64,000 nt of DNA from Branchiostoma floridae. Its lineage: Eukaryota > Chordata > Leptocardii > Amphioxiformes > Branchiostomatidae. Below are positions 44,566 through 54,745 of this stretch, piece by piece (positions within the stretch are counted from its first letter, which is position 1; each line of letters begins with the position of its first letter). The position numbers and the translations under genes were made by a program. The notes beneath the pieces are model-generated. The model saw only the letters and a program-made list of their open reading frames with translations, did not search any database and was not told the origin of the DNA. Location: assembly GCF_000003815.2 (NCBI RefSeq), contig NC_049983.1, forward strand, positions 3,420,282 to 3,484,281. The letters are read 5' to 3'.

Positions 44566-45771
44566 GAGACTGTGGTAGTTAGGCAGAAAAGGGTCTCCGG
44601 ATGGACAGTAGGGTTATGTGGAGACATAACAGTAGTATTTAGGCAGGAAAAGGTCTCCGGACGGACAGTAGGGCTCTGTGGGACATAACAGTGGTAGTTA
44701 GGCAGGAACAGGTCTCCGGACGCACAGTATGGGTCTGTGAAGACATAACAGTAGTAGTTAGGCAGGAAAACGTCTACGAACGGGCAGTATGGGTCTGTGA
44801 AGACATAACAGTAGTAGTTAGGCAGGTAAGTGTCTTCCGACAGACAGTAGGTTATGTGGAGACATAATAGTAGTAGTTAGGCAGGTAACAGTCTCCAGAT
44901 GGACAGTAGGGGGTCTGTTGAGACAAAACAATAGTAGTTAGGCAGATAAAGGTCTCTGGATGGACAGTAGGGTTCTGTGGAGACATAAAAGTAGTACTTA
45001 GGCAGGTAAGGGCCTCCTAATGGACAGTAGGGTTCTTTGGAGATGTAACAGTAGTAGTTAGGCAGGTAACAGTCTCCAGATGGACAGTAGGGGTCTGTTG
45101 AGACAAAACAATAGTAGTTAGGCAGGTAAGGGTCTCTGGATGGACAGTAGGGTTCTGTGGAGACATAAAAGTAGTACTTAGGCAGGTAAGGGTCTCTGGA
45201 TGGACAGTAGGGTTCTTTGGAGATGTAACAGTAGTAGTTAGGCAGGTAACAGTCTCCAGATGGACAGTAGGGGTCTGTTGAGACAAAACAATAGTAGTTA
45301 GGCAGGTAAGGGTCTCTGGATGGACAGTAGGGTTCTGTGGAGACATAAAAGTAGTACTTAGGCAGGTAAGGGTCTCTGGATGGACAGTAGGGTTCTTTGG
45401 AGATGTAACAGTAGTAGTTAGGCAGGTAACAGTCTCCAGATGGACAGTAGGGGTCTGTTGAGACAAAACAATAGTAGTTAGGCAGGTAAGGGTCTCTTGA
45501 TGGACAGTAGGGTTCTTTGACTGTGTAGATATAAGAATAGTAGATATATAATTAATAAGCAGGTAAGGGTCTCCGGATGGACAGAAGGTTTAACTTTCCG
45601 TGGATACATAACAGTGGTAGTTAGGCAGGTAAGAGTCTCCGAACGGTCAGTAGCGGTCTGTGGAGACATATCAGTAGTAGTTAAAAAGGTAAGGCAGTCT
45701 CCAGACCCGGACCAGTAGGGGTTCGTGTGGGGACATAACAGTAGTAGTTAGACAGGTAAAGGTCTCCGGAT
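44566..45771 (-). repeat. Exon-edge minisatellite: repeated 3' splice site of the Cys-rich exon, 60-bp units
   Basis: About 20 tandem units. On the minus strand each is 'tctccacag' (or tctcaacag, tctccaaag) followed by about 50 bases matching the 5' part of the cysteine-rich exon ('ccctactgtccatc' ... 'cctaactactactg'). From 45061 to 45480 units are exactly 60 bp and organised as a 180-bp three-unit higher-order repeat. Being 20 codons long, units there keep a frame reading PYCPSGDCYLPNYYCFVSTD. The array runs into the sequencing gap. Confidence 0.9.
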
Positions 45772-45871
45772 NNNNNNNNNNNNNNNNNNNNNNNNNNNNN
45801 NNNNNNNNNNNNNNNNNNNNNNNNNNNNNNNNNNNNNNNNNNNNNNNNNNNNNNNNNNNNNNNNNNNNNNN
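45772..45871. other. Assembly gap (100 N)
   Basis: One hundred N characters, a conventional length for a gap of unknown size, at the upstream edge of the 60-bp minisatellite. Confidence 1.
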
Positions 45872-45929
45872 GTCTTTGCAGAGAGCTGTAAGACAGTCGA
45901 ACAGCAAGCAGCAGCATTGCAACTTATAT

Positions 45930-45995
45930 GACACCTACCTGGATAGCAGAAATATACCTGGGCAGCAGAAACCTACCTAAACAGCAGAAGCCTAC
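45930..45995 (-). repeat. Exon-edge minisatellite: 18-bp units repeating a 5' splice site
   Basis: On the minus strand, after the true junction 'ctgctgtccag|gtagg', the same sequence recurs as 'ttctgctgtttag|gtagg', 'tttctgctgcccag|gtata' and 'tttctgctatccag|gtagg', spaced 18-19 bp. Each repeats the last dozen exon bases and the donor. Confidence 0.85.
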
Positions 45996-46196
45996 CTGGA
46001 CAGCAGAAGCGGACTTCGTAGTCCAGGCAGCGCTGGTCCCTCTGCTGAGTGTTTCTGCAGGCGAAGCCGTTTGCTGTGTCGTAGAAGACGAAGGTCTCTC
46101 CGGTTTGGGAAGCCTCCTGTTGGGTGGCGATGACTCGGGCCTCCACGTCTGTAGGCCGTGGGCAGATCTTTCCTGGGTACTCCGGACGGAGGCCGA
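45996..46196 (-). CDS. WxxW domain 2, second half
   Basis: 201-bp exon, acceptor 'gttgtgctag', donor 'gtccag|gtaggc', phase 1-1. It encodes GLRPEYPGKICPRPTDVEAR then VIATQQEASQTGETFVFYDT, GFACRNTQQRDQRCLDYEVR and FCCP. This is the C-terminal half of the WxxW (mucin/cartilage-intermediate-layer-protein type) domain with its conserved P-x-x-I-C, T-G-E, GF-x-C and C-x-DYEVRF-x-C positions. It pairs with exon 46536-46631 (NGNP + V + GLRPEYPG). Confidence 0.9.
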
Positions 46197-46535
46197 CTAG
46201 CACAACACAGATTCGAATCGTAAGAGACGGGGGGGGGGGGGGGCATAGGCTTTCTTATGAAACCCCGCTTACCCATTCACATGGGCCCATGAAACATCGA
46301 ACATGGGGTCCCAGTAGGGGGGATCTAAAACAACCGGGAGATTATAAAGGATACTAAATACCTTTAGGCTACCGAAAAGACAACTGCAAATTAGTATTCT
46401 TTAGTACCCGAGATAGTAATTCTCGTATAAGACTGATATATATGAGAATTTCCTTATGCGGATTCTATAAGGGTTTAATATGAACCTACCAGGAAAAAGG
46501 AAAGGACGTCAAACTGCAAGCATGACTAAACCAAC
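46197..46535. other. Intron
   Basis: 339-bp intron between the two halves of WxxW domain 2, with a poly-G run at about 46229-46242. Confidence 0.6.
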
Positions 46536-46631
46536 CTGGATTGCCGTTGGCCAAGGCGTATAAGATTTCCCAGTCTCCGGTCCCACTGATGTTGTCACGG
46601 TCGAACCATTGCGTCCAGCGGGCACATGTAC
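46536..46631 (-). CDS. WxxW domain 2, first half
   Basis: 96-bp exon, acceptor 'tccacctcag', donor 'aatccag|gttgg', phase 1-1. It encodes TCARWTQWFDRDNISGTGDW EILYALANGNP. The WTQWFDRD segment is the W-x-x-W-F signature that names the domain. The preceding exon (47463-47607) ends FCCP plus one base, giving FCCP-R-TCARW, so two WxxW domains are directly in tandem. Confidence 0.9.
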
Positions 46632-47462
46632 CTGAGGTGGAGGAAAATGCACAGTTTTTTTTGCTATTGTTTCTTTTTATTCAAAGAAAATATAGAAAAA
46701 TACAAAAAAATGGCCAGTACTAAGTGGAGATGCAATCTAGATGTGCACAACTTATATTTACACGCCACTTTCTACATTAGGCCACAGCAAGTAAATTTTA
46801 TGGGTGACATCCGCGCGCTCATTAATTTTTGCCAGATTTCAGAAAAAAAAAACAAGATTTTTCTTCTTCTTTGGAGATGGTCAACATGACGAAAAATTAC
46901 CAAAATGAGCAAATATGTTGTGCTGTAGCCTTATAATTACTTGTAAAAGTGACACTTGTGAGATACCTGCAGTTGTAGAAATGAAACTGATTGGATAGTT
47001 ATAAAAGTGGCACCAATTTGGAAGCCATCAGTGTAGTTAGCAGCTTTCTTTGTGATACCAGTCTACCACACCAGTGTCACTTTCACTACATCAGTACATG
47101 TTTTGACTACAGGGATGAATGCCTTGTTGGCTGTGATACCATGACCATACTTTGCCCCTTTAATTCTTGTTACACAACGTTTATGGGGCCTATTTTGAAA
47201 ATGTAACCATCTTGTTTTTTGTACCCATCTTGTTTTTTTTCGCCCTATCGCACTATTTTTGCAGTCTGCAGAGGATGTCATCCATAAAATTTACTTGCTA
47301 TGGCCTTATCGAAAACAAGAAGATATTTGACAAGAAATTCTAGAGTAACCTACACTGTGTTTCTGTTCATCGTTAGTATCTTCTCTATTGTGCTCATTAA
47401 GACCTTTTTTTTGGACATGCTCGCCATTAGATGTATTTAGTTATGACCGGAAGGCTACTCAC
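46632..47462. other. Intron with interspersed repeat fragment
   Basis: AT-rich; the stretch near 47265 ('gcagaggatgtcatcc') is shared with 8410, 17450 and 19350. No coding feature. Confidence 0.5.
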
Positions 47463-47607
47463 GAGGGCAGCAGAAGCGGACTTCATAGTCCAGGCACGTG
47501 TTGTCCGGCTGGTCCTCCTTCTTGCACACGAACCCGGTGGTGACGTCATAGAACTCGAAGACTTCTCCCGTCAGAAACGCGTCCTGTCCGGTGCCCTTGA
47601 CGCGAAC
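47463..47607 (-). CDS. WxxW domain 1, second half
   Basis: 145-bp exon, acceptor 'taccatcacag', donor 'gccctc|gtgagt'; phase 0 in, phase 1 out. It encodes VRVKGTGQDAFLTGEVFEFY then DVTTGFVCKKEDQPDNTCLD and YEVRFCCP, homologous position by position to exon 45996-46196. GC-rich. Confidence 0.9.
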
Positions 47608-47860
47608 CTGTGATGGTAGAGGTTAGAGCGTCTGGTTTTGTTCGAAAACCCTACACATTACGATGACACAAACAAACAAACAAACAAACAAGGTAACAAA
47701 CAAACTGTCCGATGGCGATGACGCGAACCTGTTGTGGTGTCGAGGTTAGAGCGTCTGGTTTTGTTCGAAAACCCTGCACATTACGATGACACAAACAAAC
47801 AAATAAACAAACAAGGTAACAAACAAACTGTCCGATGGCGATGACGCGAACCTGTGGTGG
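47608..47860 (-). repeat. Exon-edge minisatellite: repeated 3' splice site of the WxxW-1b exon
   Basis: Two further copies of the exon's first 24 bases ('gttcgcgtcatcgccatcgg') with the preceding acceptor ('cacaacag', 'caccacag') lie 121 and 244 bp upstream of the real junction at 47607/47608 (at 47728 and 47851). Between them is a 120-bp unit ('aaaccctacacattacgatg', (CAAA)n). Both duplicated edges share variant bases, so one was copied from the other. Confidence 0.85.
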
Positions 47861-47971
47861 TGTCGAGGTTAGAGAGTCTGGTTGTGTACGAACACCCTAC
47901 CTATTACGACTACACAAACAAACCAATAAACAAACAAGAAAATAGCCTAGCTAACAAACAAACAAACAGAC

Positions 47972-48118
47972 CTGTATGTCGATGGGCGATCGGCAGATCT
48001 GGCCGGGGTTTTCCGGGCGGAGGTGGGACAGAACCTCCCAGTCCCCGGTAACAGACGGGTTGTCACGGTCGAACCAGGGCGTCCAACGGGGGCACGCTCC
48101 AAGTACCCTCCAATTAAA
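47972..48118 (-). CDS. WxxW domain 1, first half
   Basis: It encodes ACPRWTPWFDRDNPSVTGDW then EVLSHLRPENPGQICRSPID and IQ, ending phase 0 at 'atacag|gtctg' and so fitting exon 47463-47607 (DIQ|VRV). The 5' edge is uncertain: 'ggctgtag' (exon from 48118, phase 0) gives an open 49-codon exon, while a weaker 'cttggag' near 48097 would be phase 1 like the second domain. No signal-peptide exon was found upstream, so the gene start is unknown. Confidence 0.8.
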
Positions 48119-49900
48119 CTACAGCCAGGTGTAACATATTATAATGCGAAAAACAATTAAATAAACTTCAACTTGGCAGCTCTAAAGAGATATTTGGTTG
48201 AGCTTGAAAATCACATTTGCAATGTGTTTCTGGATACTTGTTTGACAACTTGTAGCCTTAGTAACTTTATTTCCCACTAGTCTTGCTTTTGGTAAAAATG
48301 GGCTTTGATCTTTGTCAATCATCCCATTGAACCCCATAAGTAAGACTTGAAAAAAAGGGCCTTCATAAAAATGGGCAGCTCTTATGAATTTGAGGTCCGA
48401 TCTTTGAAAAAAAAATGTTTGGAGCATGTGTGTTAACAGTCATTGCAGGAGAAAACCAGGCAAAACAAGGCAGAGGTCGGAAGATGGGGGTCGGCCAAAT
48501 CAACTGAAACTTTTTATGTGTGATAGGTATGGGGAACTATAAACAGCCATATGATTAAAACCCTCCAGCTATTTTTTCGTTATGGCGTTCTGGGGCCCCC
48601 TCTGAGACACTCCAAAATCAAACTATTGATGACTGAAAATTACTGAAATTGCGATGGCTATTCTGATACTTCTGATTAAGATATGACAAAAAAGTTTTAT
48701 ATTCCGATATTCCGTGTGTTCTTTAGTTTCACTGACAAAGTTTGAAGATGAAGTTTGAAATTAGGAGGGTGTTACAGGGGGTTACCAGAACCAATGAAAA
48801 CACGATTTTCAACTCTCTGAATTTTGGTGATCTTTAAGCGAGGTTCGCACAAGGGTTTAAATAGTATAACAGTACAGGTAAAAGCAATCATCTACTGATA
48901 AAAACACATGATAAAATTCTATTAAAAAGTCACGGAACAAATGCGAGTTTACAGGAAGTTAAAAGCTATTTTAAAAAGTTGTTAAGGAGTCAGTTTCACG
49001 CAGTAGAGCACATGAAGTAGATAATTTCGTATTGTACAACTTCAGAGCTCTAGGCATAAATGACAGCTCGCGTCTCTTTGTTTGACTATGTGGAGTCAAT
49101 CTGATGAAATTCATCCCAAGTTTCTAGGGATATACGACTCATTACAAACGTAAGCTGACCACCGTTGTATATGGCTTTGCTGTCCTGTTTAATGTTTTAC
49201 ATGTAGTCTTATGCCTGGTCCTGACTGGTAGACTTGTAACATGTTCTTTAGGTACATTAAATAGTCGCCAAATGATCTCTGAATAATATCAAAAGGCAAT
49301 GTTCAGAAAATTAGTGTAAAACAAAAACACACACAGAGTGTTCCCCTCACTAATGGTGCTTTATTCATCCTTTTTGCTGTAGAATGGATGACCGCTTTCA
49401 TTAAGGTACAGTATGAAAAATTGAACCTAAAGAAATCATGAAAACTTAACTTTTTTGGTTTCATCGCTAAAATCATAACGGTAAAACACAAAAAAGTACA
49501 CGTCTATAACTCTAGCTTCGGTATTAATAAGCCATTACAAACATTTATATAGCTTATTAATAACATTGCGGGTGAACGACAGTAGTACTCAGTCTATCCA
49601 CATAGACGTGGCCAAACAATATCAAACTAACACCAAAGTTTGGAAACCTGAATTCGGTATATATATCCGCTATTAGATCTATTGTAAATGATATTGCATT
49701 ATACATATTTAAGATATTACTACATGCTTGAAGTATTGCAATAGATAATCCTGTCTTGTTTTCCGCTTGCTGAACAGAGAAGACTTAGCAAACTGAACAT
49801 TATTCATGACACTAATTATTTTGCATTCAGTTTTCTTCTTAACCCCTTACCTCCCAGTACGTCATTCAAAGTTTTATCCTTTGCCGTAACGGTCAAAATG
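48119..49900. repeat. Non-coding with dispersed repeat, copy 2
   Basis: 48478-48840 resembles 741-1180 and 51780-52040 ('gataggtatggggaactat', 'attaaaaccctcc', 'gggggttaccagaacc'). The rest is AT-rich without coding features. Confidence 0.45.
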
Positions 49901-49903
49901 TTC

Positions 49904-50850
49904 TCATCTTTGATGATCCGAACCCGTACCCTGGACCTCAATCGGTGATTGTTGAGATAGCTTTATCCCTGCGCCATTTACCCGCTTGCCTGTCCTAATA
50001 TTTCCGGAGCTCTCTCTTGTATCTTTTAGTATTTGTCTATCCTCGTGGGGATTCTCAGTCTCATCAAGTTTTTTTTCAGGTGTTACAGAATAAGATTCAG
50101 ATCCCCTTCTCCAGAGTGCTGGACATGTCATTGATGAAAATAATGTAAAGTTGTGGTTCCAAACAACATCTGCCCGTTACTATAATTTCCCACCCTGTGC
50201 GTCTCCATTTCCGGAGACGCACAGGGTGATAGTTTTGTCCGGCAATGCCTTACTGCTAGCTGTCTTGCTGGAATTGTTCCTGTTGCAAAAGACTTTGTAA
50301 GTCAAGAATCTGGTCTTTTGCCCATCATGAGATCCGGTACCCGTTCCTTGAGTATGCTTTCTTCCAAGGAGGAATTTGATTGTATTCCATGTCTCTTTCG
50401 GGTTTCCATTGTATGCTTCAATAACAATAACAATAACAACAACAACAACAACAACATGTCTCTGTAGAATGGAGCCTTTGCGAGTTACTGATGTTCATTT
50501 GGTTCATTTAGTTGCAGTACACAGCTCTTTCTTTACCAGTCCAGTTGTTTGGGCGTCCCTCTCTTGGCTTTATCTCCATCGGCTCCTTGGTGGAAGTAAG
50601 TACGTCAAGAGTGCACTTGACCTACATGTCTGTCACATGAGTCACATGTATAATGCTGACTTCAGTAAACATCTCAGTCGCCTGGTCAACATCAAAGTTA
50701 CACAGCAACAGCCATGGTGCCTCTTTCATTTCAGAAAGGGATGCTTCCGTCGTGAAATTATTGCATTTTCTTTTGAGCACTGTTCTTTGCCCTGCTGTTT
50801 GGACCATTGCCTTTGGTATAAACATCGTCGTGTTTTGAGACGCTAACTGT
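49904..50850 (-). pseudogene. Degenerate LINE fragment (endonuclease-RT linker)
   Basis: The minus-strand frame 50825-50622 reads ASLSEMKEAPWLLL ... DVDQATEMFTEV ... and continues, frameshifted, toward 'NPKETWNTIKFLLGRK' near 50385. This order (short Trp-Leu block, 'VDQATEMF', later 'NPKxTWxxIKxLLG') is that of the segment between endonuclease and reverse transcriptase in CR1/Jockey-group LINEs. Several stops and frameshifts are present. The frame at 50131-49904 may be a continuation. A perfect 16-bp stem-loop lies at 50191-50228. Confidence 0.45.
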
Positions 50851-53804
50851 ACGTATTGTTGTCTTGCGTAGGGCTAGGTGAATACTAGATCAATGTAAGA
50901 TGCCACATCTAATCATTCTCGGTTTACAGCTCTCGTTGGTTCACAGTTCTAGTTGGTCAACTAACTGTTATACACCGCAGCTTTGTGTCCTATCATGTAG
51001 TGTATTTGATACATCTGATGTTTTCTTCCAGTCCACATTTAAGTCTCCTTGTATGTAGATTTACTTTTGCTCCGACTTTCATCTTTTTTCAATATAATCA
51101 AAGTTATATTCGCATTCGTTTTTAAAATTAGGTGTTCTATAAAACAAACTACCGACACCTGACATGTGGCATATGAACTTCAATCCAAAGTGCCCTCTAT
51201 AGAGGGCAAGGTAAGATCTTCCCTAACGCGAAATAACACTGTTACTAGAAATGTTATACCACCAATACTACACAACCTCCCCTTCCATTCATATCCTTTA
51301 TAAATAGACTCTAGCTTTCTACATGCAACTGTCTGTCCGATATGGATAATCACCGGCGTGCAGTTCTGATACATCCATTATATGTACAGTGTTCTGGTTC
51401 ATTTATTGAGCTAAGTAATATACATTGTTACGTAATTGAGGTGGGCTAGTTTAAGGTTCGTTAGGTATCACTAAGTTTGGATTGTGGTTCCTTCATTATT
51501 GCATATAATGTGCAAATGTACTGCTGGATTCATGTACACATCACTTCATTTGCCCTATAATCATACACACATGAATTTTGCCACACACACGTTAATCTGA
51601 TTAACGGACATATGTTGGATTAACTTGATTTACATATCATATTATTGATCAAAATGATTCCACTAACAACTCACTCAGCCTAAATACACTTGTTCAGAAG
51701 GTAATGTTTTCGGTTGCGTTTGTGTGCATGTACATTTGTATATGTATATGCATGTATATATGTATGCATATTTGTGGATGGACAGCCTATATCGATTGTA
51801 TTTGGTACGTGAGTAGGTCTTAAGACCCTGAAATGTTTAGATGTCGGGCCAAATAGCAGCTTATTGCGGTACTGCAGTGGATATCAACAGTTCTGTACAA
51901 GATATGGTTGTGATTTCAATTGTAAATATTTTTTTTCATAAGAGAGTAAGTGGTGTAGGTTTGGCCCTCTGGCGGCTTTTTGGTACCGCAGGAGCCAATT
52001 TAGTTTCAGATTTTGAAAGAAAAAACTCAATTTGGAGCCGACAGATCTTCGTAATATTTGTTATGTAGATGATTTGCGTTTAATATGGTGGTTAATGGTA
52101 GTAAAAAAATAAGTGGTAATCATGCCAATCAGAATCTAACTTATATAGTTAAGGAAATTGTATAAACCAGAATAGGACCAATTGAACCTCAGGCCTTTGT
52201 GACAGAGAAAGAGAAGTCCATTGGTGGATAGGAAATATGCTAATGAGGGCAAATTTGCATACTGAATGAGGTATTGTTCAATCGTGGCAAATGACAAACA
52301 TCATGGCATTGAATATGAATTATGAAAATGATAAACTCTTTTGCATAAATAATAAAAAATGCTATCAAATTAAGATAAGATTGCCAAGTTCTAGTGTTTG
52401 GTGGAGGAGACTCAATTCACTAATATTGTTAACAAAAAGATGGCCACATTTGCACAAACATGTAATTAATGACAAAAACACACAGTGCATAATTTGTATA
52501 GGTGGTGATGGTATGAGGGCGTGGATCCCTTGTCATTTCAGTTAGTTTCAATTTACATATGGCACTCAATTTACGTATGGCAACTAGATTAAAAAAAAGG
52601 TAACTGCATAAATTCAATTGACTCAGATTCATTTACACAAAAAATACTATAAAGCAACTAACATGCAATTCAGCCTTTTGTTGCAACATGGGAGCGTATC
52701 TATATACAGAATTTTACAGCTGAATGAATCATACTCAAACTTTCTTAGTTACCAAATGATGAAAGAAGAAAAAATAGTTTCCATTTTTCTTTTTAGAATG
52801 CTTTTTCAGCCCCGGTGAATTATCACCACATGGAAAAATCGAGCCGTGTTCCTTTATTATATTTATATATTATAATTATATTTTGCATACGATTAAATGC
52901 AAATATAGGTAATTTTTAACGGATTTTTTTCATAATTCATGATTTTGATGATCATGATAATGAAGATATGAATTTGGCACAGAGGGTCATCATTCAATAC
53001 CAATTATGCAAAATAAGACAAGATGAAACAAGAAGTTTACAAAACCCCAATCTTTCATGAGGTTTGAGATCTAGTAATAAATCCGTAAAGAATTTGATAA
53101 AGTACCCGGCATACAAAAGTAAAAGAAAATTTTGTGCAATAATGTTACTTTTGACGTAGATGGCATTGCAAAGGCTTTCTAGTCAATGGCTAGCTTTTGG
53201 AAGGATAGATATACTATGATGTAAAGTATTTTATTTGGTCTGGTTGGTTTCTAGAGACATCAAAACTCTTCAAGTCATAAACGCTTTGACTCCTTTTTTT
53301 GCATATTTGTCTAGAAATTTGCAAGAAGACGTACGCCAAAAGCAGTAATTTTGGAAACGGCCAAACGTTTCATCCTCCATCTTTCGTGGCGTATTTGTAA
53401 TTAGCATGTTCAAGATCTGGCTTGCAAGTGTGCATGAACAATTGCTGCACATGTAACCGTTAGTCAAGAATCATAATTAAATAGACTTTTATTCAAAACA
53501 GGACAATACCGTCTGTGTATTAAACATGAGAAAGCAACATCATCTCTTAGCCTCCTGTTGACAAAATGGCCACTACGTTTGCTTTCTATTGGCACTGCAC
53601 GAAAAGTGTGATTTTAGTATTTTTGAAATGAACATTCATGTAAATTTGCAATATGAACCATCAGTAAAAAAAGACCGGGTTTCCTCAGATACGCTGAATA
53701 TTTTTGACTGTCCCGTAAATTTAAACGTCCAATACAATGCATCTTGAAAAAGAAAATTGGAGAGGCAAATATTTTCCCATCAACAACACTGCCCAACGAA
53801 GGTA
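50851..53804. repeat. Non-coding, with dispersed repeat copy 3
   Basis: 51780-52040 is a diverged copy of the family at 741-1180. An AT-rich tract lies near 52855-52890. No coding features of note. Confidence 0.45.
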
Positions 53805-53810
53805 TTTATT
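53805..53810 (-). terminator. Poly(A) signal of the LRR gene
   Basis: AATAAA on the minus strand, about 90 bases downstream of the stop codon that ends the LRR protein frame. Confidence 0.5.
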
Positions 53811-53896
53811 TTTGAAAATTGTCATTTCTGAATCCTGAAATTGTAATGTTGGCGGTTAGAGGTTCTAAGTCATACATATTGACTGAGAGTTATTGG

Positions 53897-54745
53897 CTAT
53901 GGTGTGTTAGGGGTTCCCTCTCCTGGCATCTCCCCTGGCCAGTAGATGTTAGACAGTGTGCCTGGGGGAATGGAGGAACGCCTTGGTGTGTAAGGGACGC
54001 TCTCTTCTGATATCTCCCATGGCCAGTAGGTGTTAAGGGGTGTGACTAGGGGAAGGGAAGCGCGCCTTTGTGTGCCATATGTTCCCCCTTCTGATATCTC
54101 CCATGGCCAGTAGGTGTTAGGCAGGGTGACTAGGGGAAGGGATGCACGCCTTGGTGTGTTATGGGTTCCCTTACATGGTATCTCCCATGGCCAGTAGGTG
54201 TTAGGCAGTGGGGCTGGGGGAAGGGAGGCACGCCTTGGTGTGTTACAGGCTTCCTCCCCTGATATCTCCCAAGGCCAGTAGGTGTTAGGCAGTGTGGCTA
54301 GGGGAAGGGTAGCACGCCTTGGTGTGTTACGGGTTCCCTCCTCTGATATCTCCCAAGGCGAGTAGGTGTTAGGCAGTGTGGCTAGGGGAAGGGATGCACG
54401 CCGTGGTGTGTAGGGGTCCCCCTCTCCTGATATCTCCCATGGCCAGTAGGTGTTAGGCAGTGTGACTAGGGGAAGGGAGGCTTGTCTTGGTTTGTAAGGA
54501 GTGTTCTCCCCTGATATCTCCCATGGCCAGTAGGTGTTAGGCAGTGTGGCTAGGGGAAGGGTAGCACGCCTTGGTGTGTTACAGGCTTCCTCCCCTGATA
54601 TCTCCCAAGGCCAGTAGGTGTTAGGCAGTGTGACTAGGGGAAGGGTAGCACGCCTTGGCGTGTTACAGGCTTCCTCCCCTGATATCTCCCTTGGCCAGTA
54701 GGTGTTAGGCAGTGTGACCAGAGGAAGCGAGGGACGTCGCGGTGT
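53897..54745 (-). repeat. 84-bp coding tandem repeat in the LRR protein tail
   Basis: Ten units of 28 codons, each with 'NTYWPWEIS', a variable acidic spacer and 'PRRASLP' or 'PRRATLP'. The frame is kept throughout, unlike the other arrays in the window, which implies selection on the protein until recently. Confidence 0.9.

Noticed and set aside
45017-45466. 149-codon Thr-rich repeat protein (minus strand)
   Set aside because: It is the wrong frame of the 60-bp minisatellite; the exon-consistent frame reads PYCPSG...LPNYYC.
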